A stretch of 64,000 nucleotides of DNA from Phaseolus vulgaris (Eukaryota > Streptophyta > Magnoliopsida > Fabales > Fabaceae), in NCBI RefSeq assembly GCF_000499845.2, contig NC_023750.2, forward strand, positions 10,121,599-10,185,598, written 5' to 3'. Of this stretch, positions 32,670-45,486 are shown piece by piece. Numbering within the stretch: position 1 is the stretch's first letter; every line of letters starts with the position of its first letter. Below the pieces are notes generated by a model that worked only from the letters and a program-made list of their open reading frames with translations, did no database searches and was not told the origin of the DNA. The position numbers and the translations under genes are program-made.

Positions 32670-34996
32670 TGCTTGATTAAATCCGTCTTCACTGTTGTAC
32701 CTCTGTTCTATATGTCTATTTTTAAAGCTCCAACGTTGGATTAACGACCTTGCAAAGGAGATTTTTGTGAGGTTGGGGAAATGAGAAAAGGAAGATTGCT
32801 TGGGTAAAATGGGAAAAAATTTGTAAACCAAAGTTTGAGGGAGGCCTAGGGATTAAAGACGTTAGAAGCTTCAATACGACGCTCTTAGCCAATTGGATGT
32901 GGAAGTTGAAAGTGGACGCATCTGGGGTGTGGAGAGAGGTACTTTTGTCCAAATATTATGGTTATGGTAATAGTGAAAGAATACACTCGAGCAGAGCACA
33001 ATCTTGGTGGTGGAGGGATCTATGCAACACTTGTGAAGAAGGTAAATAAGCTAGTTGGTTTAATAAACAGTTAATGTGGAAGCTGCGGTCTGGAGATAAC
33101 GTTTTCTTTTGGGAAGAAAAATGGTTAGGTGACTGACTATATGCTAAAACAGAAATACCCAAGGTTGTATCTCATCTCTGATCATAAGAGAAATCGCGTC
33201 CAACAGATGGACAAATGGTTAGATTTGGGTTTGTCTTGGAATTTGATTTGGCGAAGGAGTCTCTTTGTATGGGAATCAGAACAACAATAACAAGTCTTAA
33301 CAGATTTGAACAATTTTTTGCCCCAAAAAGACTCTCAAGATAAGATTGTATGGTTAGCTCAAGAGGATGGTTTGTTCTCTGTTAGATCCTCTTATGATGT
33401 TCTAAAATCCTTCATCCCCCTTGAGCCTTGCCTAGCCTTGGAATCTTTATGGGATATCAAAGTCTTACCAAATGCCTTATTCTTAGCTTGGAGAATCCTC
33501 AAAGGCAAGTTATCAACAAGAATGAATCTGTCTAAAAGAGGCATCAATCTTCTCTCTTTGTTGAGCCCATTATGTAACCAAGTAGAAGAATAAATCCAAC
33601 ATCATTTTATGGATTGTGCGATAGCCTATCAAGTATGGTCGTAGGTCTCTAGGTGGGTGGGGATCAAGAAAAGACCTCAAAATAACCTGTTACTGTTCTA
33701 CCTGTTCCAACTCAACTCTAAAAGCAATAAAGTTTGGAAAGGCGTGTGGGTGGCAGTTTTTTGGAGTATCTGGAACCAAAAGAATGGGGTCGTCTTTAAA
33801 GGGGGAAAGGTGGACCTTGATGAAATCGTTAGCCTTGCACAACTACAAACTTGGTCTTGATTGAAGAGGAAAATAACCAGCTTCAATTTTTCTTACTCCG
33901 ATTGGGTTTTATACCCCCTAAATTGTTTGTTCTCCCTCAACTAATGTGCCCTATCTTTTTTACTCGGAGAGGCAATCCCTCTAAGTTATGAGCCACTGCC
34001 GTAAGCATCACAGGGGAGGAACTTTTAGCTGCAAATTTCTTTCTCCAGTATGCAGGTATCTCAAGTATAATAGAGTGACAAAGCGTTTGGAATTCGAAGG
34101 AATGGTCAGGTGTAGGCCATAGGCTTAGCAGGAGTATGTCAGATAGGAATTTCACTGCAAGATTAGTAGCAGGTATTTGTTGAGTAAGAAGCTGGTGGAA
34201 CAAGTCATCACTACAAGTATTATACGATTTTTTTTTTCTGGGTGTGGAAGTTTTGCCGTGAAGGTCATGAAATTGTTTTCTTTGGGAAGTTTAGGACAAT
34301 ATGCAGGGTAATCTTGAAACAGAACAAGGCGGCATGACATCTCTTTGGAAGGAAGATGCATATTCACTAGGCAGTCAGGTGATGTTTAAAGCATAACTGC
34401 AGGTGAAATTTTTCATTTACAAGATCTCATTTATTATACTGATCAACTTGTATGGGGGCGTTTCGGCTTGAGGAATCACTCCAATGATAGGTATGTTGTT
34501 TCTATGTGGAGAAATCGCTTGGGGAGATTCATTGATCATTTGCAAAACTCCAATTAAAATGATGATGTGAACTTGGTATTTGACGTTCTATTGGGGTAAA
34601 CTTGTGACCCTGTTGCTTGGATACCAAGGCCCGAGATGTGTGCCTATATGCCTTACTTTGGTGAGGCAGTGTATCTATTCAATTGGAAACAGTCAAAGGC
34701 ATGATAGATTGGAGCCAATTCTGTTTTAGTTTCTAGTGTCTTACCTTTGCATAAGCTTTGTTCTGCAACATTTTTCTTATGTTGTTATTTATGTAGGACT
34801 TTTTTCATGTATGGGTATGTAAGGGTAGTGGGGTTTCATTAAGGGTTTTAGAATTTTTAGCTATGTGGTAGTTTACATAGTATATTCGGAACTGTTGATT
34901 TCTTTAGTAATGTCAAGTTGGTGTATATGGGTTAGGACACCCCTAAAATGTTTCGTTTAATTTTAATTAATTCTTTGCTGATAAAAAAGAAGAAGA
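32670..34996 (+). mobile_element. 5'-truncated L1-type LINE with 15-bp target-site duplication
   Basis: The identical 15-mer AGAAGTTCAATTGTA stands at 32655-32669 and 34997-35011, bracketing the element. Coding traces on the plus strand begin at about 32745 (KRKIAWVKW, FEGGLGIKDVRSFN, WWWRDL). They continue with the zf-RVT part at 33306-33590 and its tail (VWVAVFWSIWNQKNGVVFKGG) at 33730-33830, finishing with LYPLNCLFSLN. About 1.05 kb of 3' untranslated sequence follows, ending TTTGCTGATAAAAAAGAAGAAG. Frames are broken by stops and shifts. Loss of the 5' part and an A-rich 3' end are what incomplete target-primed reverse transcription produces. Confidence 0.85.
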
Positions 34997-35011
34997 AGAA
35001 GTTCAATTGTA

Positions 35012-35320
35012 CAATTTTTTGTAAATGGGTTAAGATATTCCAAAAAGACCCTATTATTAATATTTTTTTTTTTGCTGATTAAAAGAAAAACCTAAGAAGG
35101 ATGGAGGTGGTGTATTTTTTTCGTGATAAAAGCCATTTAATTTGGTAGGAACCATGTTTATTTTAGGTAAAAAGTTCTTTCATTGAAAGGAATTTTATGA
35201 AGTCTTGCAACAAGCTTAGAAGCGGATAAAATATAAAAAAAAGGTTTTTGTTATTCCTTTAACAATCGATTGCTAAATAAGTGGATGTCCTCTTATGAAA
35301 CATTAATGGAAGGTGCAACA
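35012..35320. other. Short spacer between two LINEs
   Basis: T- and A-rich sequence with no recognisable gene or repeat. Confidence 0.5.
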
Positions 35321-36529
35321 ATGAATAAATTAAATAAATAGAGACACTTCAGAGGTGTCTCAACCCTTATAAAAAAACCTACACCAAGCAGATACAACCT
35401 ATTCAAAGATAACTACAAACCTCAAGTAAACACTTACATCTTCTGAAAGAAAACATGTTCAAAGACTAATAAAGAGAACTTTTAGACTTGGGCTTACTTC
35501 AACAACCCACCCAATTGTAGAAAGGTTTCACAGCTTACTCAAAAGCACCCACCCAATCCAAGATTCGAAGGTTGATTCCCAACTTAAAATAAGAATAAAG
35601 TCCAATGCCTTATTGGATCCAGCAGTACCAAAACATAATGCAGAACCTCTCTTTCTTTTCACAAAGTGAACATTAGGGTTTAGGCTGTGCAGGAATAAAA
35701 CCAAAGCTAACTGAGGCCATCATCAATTCTAGCCCATTGCATCAGACTGAACTGTATAATTCACTCCATGGTTCCTCCTTCCACTTCTCCTTGTTCCTTA
35801 CTGCAACACTTTTTCCTCTTAACCTCTTCAATTCCATTACAAGGGCTAGGTCTGCCACCAACATCTTGTTGTGCATAATTCCACTTCCCATAGCACAGTG
35901 GTATCTTCACAATTCTCCCCGCATACAATATAAACAACAACCCTTCCCAGCTACAAGCCAAGACTTTGTCATACTGCATAAGCTATTCAATTGATTAAAA
36001 ACAACACATATAGCAGAGAGAATATACCACGTAACTTACTTACCCAAACTGTTTTTAATATGCCGTAACATAGTGCCCACATGTCACTCCTTCATCTTCA
36101 TTCCTTTTTCCATCAATTTCCACATGTTCAGAATATATATAACTGAGAACCTGCATAAAACCAGTCCACACAAATCCCTCTTATTCTGCCTGCATTCCAG
36201 CTTTGCTCATGCTTTTGTTTTACTCTACTACGAAATGGGGTTTTTTTTGTATCCCTGTCAAGCAATGCTTCTTTTGCCACTACTTCCCAACATAAGCCAA
36301 CTACATTCCAAGATTTATTCCGCTGCATCCTCCTCTGTCATAGCTTATTCACTACTCCACTATAGCTTCACCTACACCAAAAAAAATACCTTCCACATCT
36401 CTTAGCTAGTTCAAAGGTACCAAGCAAACCCATAACGTTTGACATCAATAACACATTCGACAAATTATTACTTCAAAACCAGCAACTCCATGCAGTGAAT
36501 GAAATGGAACAAGTAAAGCTTTTATGCAA

Positions 36530-36721
36530 TTATTTTGTTGCCATGTTAACGTAGATTAAGGGGGATAAAATCCAATTAGAAAAAGAGAAATTGACTTTCC
36601 TTACTTTATGTTTCATCCATGCCCATGACTGGACTTGTGCTATAGTAAGAATTTTCTTAGCATCTATCTTTGCTTGGTGAAAAATAACCCTGTTTCTATG
36701 CTTCCAAATACACCATACCAC
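36530..36721 (-). pseudogene. LINE zf-RVT tail, separated from the rest by two insertions
   Basis: The frame reads VVWCIWKHRNRVIFHQAKIDA and ends FSFSNWILSPL, the same tail as in the LINE copies at 19600 and 33900. It belongs to the LINE whose main coding part lies at 41855-45486. The solo LTR (36831-37936) and the CACTA element (37949-41851) stand between the two. Confidence 0.8.
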
Positions 36722-36830
36722 CGAGACCCATAGGTTTCTCTACAATCTATTGCCTTCTTTATTAAAGCATATACAGGAAAACTGTTCAAAATGATGAATC
36801 AACTCTATTGAGCCATACTTTAATTGATAC

Positions 36831-37936
36831 CATTAGAATGTATGGCTTTAAACTAGAGGGGGGGGGGTTGAATGGTTTAAAGAGGGTTTTCGCAAACTTT
36901 TAAGTCTAGAATGAAATTACTTCGAGAAAACTTGATTTAGAATTTAGTTTGCCAAAAACACAAAGCAATTTAGCACAGCACCAGAAAAACAATCGGTTGT
37001 TTGTACCAGTTCACAAATATAAACTGAAATTAAAGAGTTCAAGGGATAGAGAGATTGCACACACAGGTTTATACTGGTTCACTCTTAAATCAAGAGTTAC
37101 ATCCAGTCTTCCCAGAAACCACTGGGGAATCCACTAAGCAATCAACCCTAGATTACTTACAACACCACCAAAGAAGTGACCTTGATCCCCTCAAGACACA
37201 CACTTCCTTTGGCTCAGCACAAACACTACCAAGAATGCTGATCTTGACAACCTCAAGAATACACAACACTTCTCAGCTTCACACATAGAGTTTCTTCAAA
37301 GTACAAAAGGATTACACTTGTTACAGAAAGATCTGAAATCAATACAAGATGAAAATCCTATTCCACACTCTCTTGATCAAAGCACAAAGCAAACTTCAAC
37401 TCTTCAAAAGCAAAATCAGTGAAAAACTCAAATATGTTTTTCTTTGATTAAATCTCATTTCTTGTTTGTTACATAATCTGAACAAACTATTTATTGCTTT
37501 CAAAGACTGGTCAAAGCATTTAAAACTAGAGTGTATTCAGTTATAAAATCATTTAAAGCTCAGTCAAAGCACAAAACAGTTTTCTGTTATGGTCCCAAAA
37601 CAAACAATCGGTTGAATGCTTTGAATTAATCGATTGTTTTGGTTTGACAGCAAGTCAACCATCAAAAACAGTTTTCAACCTTTCTAAAAACACCTAATTA
37701 TAAAACAATCGGTTGTTTCGACATAACAACAGGTTGTTTTTGACTTAGTTTGAAAAACACTTTCAATTAAAAGGTTTGAGAATGCTTAAGCTTTGGATTC
37801 AATCAAGAGTGGATATACATAGATAATCTACCCAGATCCTATTCTAAAATACCTCAGCAACAACAAGCACATCCATCCTTCCATCAAACTTCAAAGGGTT
37901 TGGATTCTTCAAAGCTTGAACACACTTGATTCAACA
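36831..37936 (-). repeat. Solo LTR, Sirevirus-like Copia family (TSD GATAC)
   Basis: The 1106-bp segment begins CATTAGAATG (first two bases changed from the family's TGTT) and ends TTCAACA. GATAC stands on both sides (36826-36830 and 37937-37941). It is a close copy of 21008-22136, including a G10 run in the same place. It lies inside the LINE zf-RVT coding region. Confidence 0.9.
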
Positions 37937-38849
37937 GATACCTTACATCACTACAAAAAAATGTGTATAATGCGGCGGTTATTTTTGCAAAAACTGGTGT
38001 TTCTAATTGCCGCATTATACGTCTGTGGCGGTATCGCGTATCGCCAGAATTCTTGCCGCCACAAAGTTTAATGTGGCGGTCAAATGAGAACCGCTGTAGC
38101 AGACGCCATAGTATGCATTGTATAAAGTTGCGGTTTTAAGCGTGCAATTGGCGTCAGTTATAAATGTCGTAATTTTAAACTGGGTAAACCAATTCTAACG
38201 TAAATAGTGGCAGTTTTGACCGCCATCTAATATAGTATAATATGTCTTTTATAATACACTTTATAACTGTCATAATTCGAATATTAAATATTTAATTTTA
38301 TTTTTAATATTTATAATAATTTATTTTATTTAATTTTATAATTTGATTTCATAATATTATTTAATTTCATATTATAATTATAATTATAATTAAACTTTAA
38401 ATTTATTTTTAAAATTTATAATAATTTATTTAATTCTATTTTATAATTTGATTTTATAATATTAATTAATTTGATATTATGTTTCATAATATATATAATT
38501 AAGTTATAACATAAACTAATTTCATAATATAATTAAAATTGAGAAATATAATAATCAAAAGATGAGTTCATTCATTCATTGAAAGAACAAAGTTGATAAT
38601 GTCAAACTAATCCAAACAACAAGAAAATTAAATTGTCAAAATGTAAATTGTTTCACTTTCTAAACATATTACAAGTAAATTCTCAATCCTAATTTGTCTT
38701 ACTCCCTCCACTTGATCTTATATTCTAGTGATGGAGCACCACTAGCAACATCCGGTGCCTGGAATAAGTTAAAATATGTTTAAAGTTAATTGAAAATTTT
38801 TAAAAAATAAATGAAAACAATAATATAATAAAATTTTAAGTATAGTAAT

Positions 38850-39216
38850 TTATACCTCGTTAATAGATACTTGTACCAAATTTGCTGCCATTGCAGCAAA
38901 ATGTTCCGGCACGTCTGGTCTAGAAGCAATGTAGGCTAGCATAGTATGCATTTGGCTCCTTACAACTGCAAGTTCAGTTGCCATATTTTCTACCTTTTCT
39001 TCAACATTTGTTGAAGACCCACCACTAGAGGAACCATTATTCATATTGCTTACCCTTGTTGTGGATTTCCTGAAAGCAAGGGTAGGACAAACACCATATG
39101 AAAGTCCTCTGACCCTCCCTGGATGCTCCTTTCCAAAAATGTCACCAATAGGATCATTTGGAGATATATGTGATGCAGTGTCTGGATTTTCCAGCATTAG
39201 CTCATCAACTTTATCC
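38850..39216 (-). pseudogene. CACTA-associated protein remnant (plant transposase Ptta/En/Spm family)
   Basis: The minus-strand frame, opening after an AG acceptor-like site near 39217, encodes GDIFGKEHPGRVRGLSYGVC, a signature of the Ptta/En/Spm accessory protein of plant CACTA elements. A Ser/Gly-rich linker and a helical tail follow. It ends in a stop at 38850 that also overlaps a GAG|GTATAA donor-like site. Only the C-terminal part of the family is visible. It fits the element's own gene set rather than captured host DNA. Confidence 0.6.
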
Positions 39217-40723
39217 TACATAAAAATGGAAGCAACCAACTTTAATGTTCGTCTTCCCAAAACAGTCTAAGACGGAATCCAAAATAGCCCAAAACAATCC
39301 AAAACAGTCCAAAACAATATATACCCATGGTAGAGACAATATGTTCCCAAAACAGTCCAAGACAATATCCAAAATAGCCCAAAACAATCATTGGTATAAT
39401 ACGTATGAACTGATATCAAATTGACAAATTGAATCATTGGGATAATAAAATAAAACTAGGTTAATAAAACTAAAATAAGAGAAAAAATATCTTAATATTT
39501 TATAGAAAAAAAATATCAATATATAGTTTTTGAATTAACAAACAATGTTAGTATATCTTTGAATAATTTTAAATTCTTAACTTTTTTTTTGGATGCTTGA
39601 AAAACTCATTTATATGTTAAATTGAGGATACATACGTTATGTAAATTTAAATATAATAAAATACAAACCAACACAAGTAACTAATAATGTTTCTTTTAAT
39701 ATAAGAATTATAAGTTTTGAGATTTCAACCCAACCATAAAGTATTACATGAGCAACTAAATTCAAAGAATAGTAATACCACTTACCCATATGATAGTTGT
39801 CATCCTAGTAAATTCATCCAGATAACCAGCCTCTCTGTACCAGGATTTAAGCCATTCGACCCTAATCTACAAAATTCAAAAGTATCACTGCTCCAGTTGC
39901 AAAATGATAAATGAATAAAAAAACTTTGCTTTTTGTGTCAAAGTAGTAGTTAAAAATGAGGCACAACTCAGTTAATCAACATAATTGCTAGCTAATAGGT
40001 TTATCTACCCAAAAAGATAGATTATAAGAAAGATATAAAAGTGGATGGTGGTTGCAATAAATTTTACGCATACAGAAATTTGTTTCAGTTTTTTTCTTTA
40101 TATATGTACATTACTTCAATTTGATAAGAACCATTAAGCATGCTCTTCTTTCAAAATGTGATGGACTGAAGTTTAGATAATTTTTCTCAATATTAATTAC
40201 ATCAACTTTCTTCTTTTATAATTCTAAATTTGTATCCCAGTCCCAGCTTGAACCTATATTAACTATATAATAATAGTAAACATCAAAAGGCATATACACA
40301 TACATAACCACAAGTTCACTTATTTCTAATGAAGCACATGGGAAAAAATTAACATCATGTTCTTAGACCCCAATGTATTGATGGCTTGGACATGCATAAT
40401 GATAAATATTGCAAGCCGTAATAGAAACTTTTAAATATCTATGACAACAACCTCAATATTGCTCCTCAGCAAGCAACACCTCTAGCTCTTTCTCTTTTGC
40501 ATCTCTTATATTAAGCAACACTTTCAATGATTCCTGAAAAGGGAAATAGTTAATGCATGTGTCTTGGGAATAACTCTGCAAGAGACAATAACATGACAAA
40601 TAGAGTCAATGGAAAAAGAGACTAACACAAACACAACGTCCCATTCCACCCAAAATCGTTGGGAGAAAACAGAGAAAGAGAAAACTTTACCAAAAAATGT
40701 TAGGAAAAGAGAGAGAGTGATAC
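39217..40723. other. CACTA interior between the protein remnant and the LOG exon
   Basis: Mostly AT-rich filler. A segment at about 40445-40533, read on the minus strand, is bounded by TTTTCAG and GAG|GTTG and might be another captured exon, but its best frame ends in a stop and I recognise no family. Repeats of the type CCAAAACAGTCCAA occur at 39260-39385. Confidence 0.35.
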
Positions 40724-40821
40724 CCAATGACATGCCGACCACCATCATGAACAGCTTGGGAAACCAAACCCATTAAGCCAATGTTTCCTCCTCCGTAGAC
40801 TAGATCAATGTTCCTAGAGAC
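40724..40821 (-). pseudogene. LONELY GUY (LOG) exon captured in the CACTA transposon
   Basis: LOG enzymes release active cytokinin bases from their riboside 5'-monophosphates. The 98-bp segment encodes 32 residues with the motifs [20 protein letters not shown] and HDGGRHVIG, a very conserved section of LOG proteins. It is bounded by AG on the upstream side (40822-40823) and GTATC on the downstream side (40723), so it looks like a clean internal exon with its splice sites. No stop lies in it. The catalytic PGGxGTxxE motif and the first exon are not in the element. The transposon therefore carries a gene fragment, not a gene. Confidence 0.8.
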
Positions 40822-41854
40822 CTCCAGAGACCATTAACAACATAAACAATCTAGAAAAACTAGAGTAACAGAAGCAAATAAGAAGGTCTATGATAATATG
40901 ATGTCAATAACACAAGTTATGTAAATTTTGACTTGCAGAAACAAGTTACAGCTTGCAAACCTAGTATGAACAGAACGAACTAGCCCAACTAAAATTATCA
41001 ATGGAACTAGATCATTCAAGACGTCATATATCACAAAGTATACCATAAATGATTTTGTGGTTTTTTCCTAATGTTCAAAAGGGATTAGATGGTAAAACTG
41101 AAATGGAGAAAGAAAAACTCATAACTTTTGATTCCAATCAAAAGATTTTACCTCTAAACGGTAGGGTTTCACTCGCCAATGGATGTAGAAGCTATTCTCT
41201 GCCACTTCACTGCTACGATTTTCGCAGTTAGGGTTGGATGCAAAAACCCTGTGCTCTCAGATGGGGAAGCTTTACTCTTAGATTTCGATTTTGGGATTTG
41301 GGTTTCGATTTCGCAACGAGGTTTATACATTGGATTTGGAAACTAATTAGCTATAGGATTTCGCTTTTGGATTTGGGAACAAGGTTCAGAGCTTTGATTT
41401 GGGAACGCAGTTTAGAGGTTTTGGCTTGGGAATAAGGTTCAAATATGAGCTTTGTACAGTATTTGGAAGGGTGCACTGCACCGTCTGGAACCAGCATCAC
41501 ACAACGGTGGTGGAGTTCTGCGGAATAATAGGGTTTCAAAGGCTTTTAGAAAATTTTGGAGGATGGAAGGAGAATAGGGTTTTGAAAAATTAAAATTTTG
41601 AGTAAGAGTGGGAAATGAAATATTATGGGAGTTTTGAAAAATTAAAATTTTTAGTAAGTGTGGAAAGAGAAAGGTTATGGAGGGAAATGGAGACAGTATT
41701 TATTTCAAAAGGATAATTATGCGGTCCTACATGCCACATTTCAAAGGAAGATCATGGCAGTTACGAAACTGTCGTATTATACAGTTAATTGTGATGCTTT
41801 TTAATGACTGTCGTATTATTACCGCCACCACATACAAGTTTTTTTGTAGTGCAT

Positions 41855-44800
41855 GAAGCAAGAATGTGTGAAGTGGACTCCTCCTCCCTCCCGCATAATA
41901 CACATAATGTATCCCCCTAACGTCGCACCCCTTTTGTGAAAATTCTGCTTAGTTGCTATCCTATCCGAAAGAGCTCGCCACACATAAAGCTGAGCTGAGG
42001 GCATAACCTTTAGATTCCAAAGATATTCAAACACTACAGATGCCCCCCTAGGTCTATGATTTTGCTAAACCTAAGAGTTTGCCAAGAAAGCATATGATGG
42101 AAAGTCGTTCCATAACCATGAATCCTCTTTATTTAGACGTAGGGACACCTGTGATGTACTTGCCATAAAATCTTCTACCATAGGTTTTTCCCACTCAAAC
42201 CATTATCTTCTCCAACAAAATGCCCACACCCACCCCTCACCAGAACACCTTCTGAAACTACCAATAGTCTTGTCTTTAAGCACAAAGTTATTATATATTC
42301 TGGTGTTTCTATTTTTGAGTTGAGCATTGGCTAGCCACTCATCTTCCCAAAATTTGAACTTTTCCCCAGATCCAACTTGCCAAACTATATTAGAATTGAA
42401 CCAGCTGTTTCCTTGGTCTGAGAGCCTAACTTTGTTTAAATACTTCCACGATCTAGATTTATACTTATTTCAAACCAGTGTAATTGAGTTTGCCATCCTC
42501 CACAAATCGTACTTTGATTCTAGGACATCCTTCCAAAGGCCAGTCTCAGGAGAACCCATTCTCCATAACCATTCTGCCAAGAGTGCCTTATTAAACATAT
42601 CAATGCGCATAATACTTAGGTTTCCGTCCTCGTTCGATTTACAAATGTTATCCCAGCTAGTCTAAGCAATTTTTCTCCCTTTTGCACCCCATCCCCATAG
42701 GAACTTTCTCTGTAATTTTGTGATTTCCTTGCACACTCCAATCGGGGCTTTAAAAAAAGATAGAAAGAAAAGAGGTATAACATTGATAACAGATTTTATA
42801 AGGCAGACTTTTCCCGCGAAGAAAAGGTTCCTCCCATTCCATATCGAAAGGTTCTTTCTTATCTTCGATATCACCGTCTCCCAAAAGCAACACCTAGATG
42901 GGTTACCACTGATAGGTAGGCCTAAGTAGGTGAAGGGTAAATCCATTAGGCTACAATGGAGTATTTAGAGTACATTTTCACCACATTCCTGTCTACTCCA
43001 ATTGCACCTATTTTACTCTTGTGGAAGTTTAGTCTAAGGTCGGAGCTTAATTCAAAACATCTTAGCATAGCTAATGGACAACATATTTTGCACATATGAT
43101 TTGCAAACGAAAAGGGTGTCATCAGCAAACTGGAGTAAATTCACATATACTTTTTTATCCCTAACTTTTATTCCCCAAAATAGGTTTTTTTTTGTCGCTT
43201 GTTTTACTAGCCCTGCCAAACCTTGTGCAACAATTAGAAACAAAAAAGGTATCATCGGGCCCCCCTGTCTAAGGTCTCTAGACAGTTTGAATTCTTTTTG
43301 TCGGGTTGCCATTTACCAAGACCGAGATAGTAGCAGATTCAAGGAATGCTCTAATTCACTGTATCCATTTTCCACAAAACCCTAATCTTCCTATCATGTA
43401 GAATAAGAACTCCCAACTCACCAAGTCATACGCCTTTTCAAACTTAAGTTTCACAATCACCCCACTTCTCCTCCTTCTTTTCAAATCATCCACAACCTCG
43501 TTCACTACAAGGACTATGTCTAATAATCCTCTACTAGATAAAAAAAAGTCATTTGTGACACATATCACCTTTTCAATAAATTTTTTATTCCTTCTAGATA
43601 GCACTTTGGCCAAAATGTTGTATAAGCATCCTACAAGTGAGATGGTCTATACTCTTCAAGAGATTGAAGATTCTCAAATTTTGGGATCAGCGTTATGAAT
43701 GAAGCATTACAGCCCTTTGAAATCTTCCCCTCACTGTGAAAGTGTTTTACTACTCCAAACACATCGTTTTCTAGTAGACCCAATGCTTTTTAATAAAATT
43801 GAGAGATATTCCATCTGGGCCAGGGCTCCTACTATTACAATTCCAAATAGCATCCTTAATTTCTTTCTCCTCAAAGGGTTTAGTTAGCAGCAGGTTATCT
43901 GAATCTGTTATGGCTTTAAATTCAACATTATCCAACTTGACGCCTATATCCTCAATAGCCGACATCTTATTTTTGTAGAACTCTTTGACCATCTCCTTCA
44001 TCATGTTTGGCTCTTCCACCCAGGTACCAGAGTTATGAAAATGTACTCCTTTGATCTCATTCCTCATTCCCCTCCATTTAATTGACGCATAAAAGTATTT
44101 AGAATTGGAATCCCCTATTTGAACCATAGTGCCCTAGAATTTTGTTGTTGTAGGGATTCATTTCTTATATTGATATCCTATAGTTGGCTTAAAAGTTCTC
44201 TTCATTCCCTGATCTTATTTTCATCCAGGTTATCTACATCATCCCTCATATCAAACTCTTGTATTTTATTCATGATATCAAGTTTGATCTCGTCTGTATA
44301 CCCAAAGATGTCTTTGTTCCACCCTTTCAGATCACTCTTAAGCATTTTCAGTTTCTCTTTTAACACTTTCATTTCATTTCCTTGAACAAAGTAACCTTCC
44401 CATTTGGTTTTAAGAAAGTTGTCAAACTCCTTATCTTCCTGCCAGATATCAAGAAATTGAATGGTTTTGGTCCCCAATTCTCCACATTTTGATTTTAGTA
44501 GCAATTCACAGTGATAAGATATTTGTCTACCTATAACATATTGTTCACTACTCGACTAATGTTGCAACCATTCAAAGGAGGTTAAAAGCCTGTCAAGCCT
44601 GCTCTTGGCCTTGTCATTAGGTCTATACCAGGTATATTTTTCTACCAATACAGGGTATATCAACCACCTCCACACTATTAATGAAATTATTAAAACCTTG
44701 CATTTCTTTCTTATTACTACTGTCACGGTTTATCCCCCTCCGTTCCCCGCTTCTTATAGAATTGAAATCCCCCATTATACACCATGATTTACAAGCTTCC

Positions 44801-45486
44801 CTTTGTCTGACATATTTTAATTCTTCCAATATTTGCATTTTCACTTGCAGATTACATGAGGAATACACATTTATAATAACAACGGGAATATTATTCTCCT
44901 TTAATAGTCTGATAAACACTATGAACCATCTATTAATGATATGATTAGAACACCAAAAATATTTTTTTTGCCATATTGTTAGAATCCCACCTGCCCCATT
45001 AATTGGTTCGCTATAAAAAAAATCAATATCATTATCCCCCATAACTGGTAACATTTATTTAAAGTAAACTTTAGAATTTTCTCTTCTTGCAGGCACACCA
45101 TTCTAACACCTTTATTCCTAATGATATCCTTAATATATCTCCACCTCACAGAGCTCCTGAACCCCTTCACATTCATAGAAAGAATTCTCATTGGTAACCC
45201 AAATTACCCCCCCTTCCCTTTCAGTTTTTAAAATCCTATCCCTTCTTTCGAGTTCTTCTAAGCTTACCAGTATTTTTCCTTCATCCCCATATCTAGCACC
45301 TAGTTGTTTACCCAATTCCCATAATTTGATCATTTCTAGACTCCCATGTTTTAACCAAAATAAACGGTTGCAACTGTTTATAGCCATGTCAGAAATAGAA
45401 TTACTGATTTGAGATAGAACTGACCTTAATTGCTTGCGTTCAACCACTCTTTGAGCCAAATGTATTTTCAAAGCTGGCATATGTAA
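41855..45486 (-). pseudogene. LINE ORF1 end and ORF2 relic (endonuclease and reverse transcriptase)
   Basis: 45486-45130 holds an ORF1-like tail. ORF2 starts near 45191 with MRILSMNVKGFRSSVRW, the usual start of plant LINE endonucleases. The endonuclease GDFN motif is near 44770. The linker has FLDIWQEDKEFD and GDSNSKYFYASIKWRG. The reverse transcriptase shows SPGPDGISLNF at about 43800, KFEKAYDLVSWEFL at about 43430, the intact catalytic FADDTLF at about 43115 and LPFTYLGLPISG at 42945. The zf-RVT part starts at 42034 (YLWNLKVMPSAQLYVWRAL). Stops and frameshifts divide it into about ten segments. This is the most complete LINE in the window, yet it cannot make a protein. Confidence 0.8.

Larger units (their letters stand above)
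37949..41851. mobile_element. Non-autonomous CACTA (En/Spm) transposon carrying host exon sequence (TSD CAT)
   Basis: The left end reads CACTACAAAAAAATGTGTAT and the right end is the inverse, ...TTTTTTTGTAGTG. The three bases CAT flank both ends (37946-37948 and 41852-41854), the 3-bp duplication expected for CACTA elements. Subterminal repeats built on GCGGCGGT, ACCGCCA and TCGTATTATAC phrases lie within about 250 bp of each end in both orientations. Inside are a remnant of a CACTA-associated protein (38850-39216), a LOG exon (40724-40821) and AT-rich filler. At 3.9 kb with no transposase domain it must depend on another element for movement. Confidence 0.9.
35321..45486 (-). mobile_element. 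Long L1-type LINE split by a solo LTR and a CACTA transposon
   Basis: On the minus strand, ORF1 end, endonuclease, reverse transcriptase and zf-RVT appear in order between 45486 and 41855. The zf-RVT domain then resumes left of the CACTA element and the solo LTR (36830 to 36530). The 3' untranslated part runs to about 35321, where a phrase resembling the 3' end of the other LINEs (GACACCTCTGAAGTGTCTC, then an ATTTAATTTATT tail) is seen. Removing the two insertions and one copy of each duplication leaves the zf-RVT frame continuous. Net LINE length is about 5.1 kb. The right end is cut by a Gypsy fragment. Confidence 0.8.

Noticed and set aside
39260..39390. CCAAAACAGTCCAA repeats as a separate minisatellite
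   Set aside because: Only four or five imperfect units within filler of the CACTA element; too short and irregular to call.
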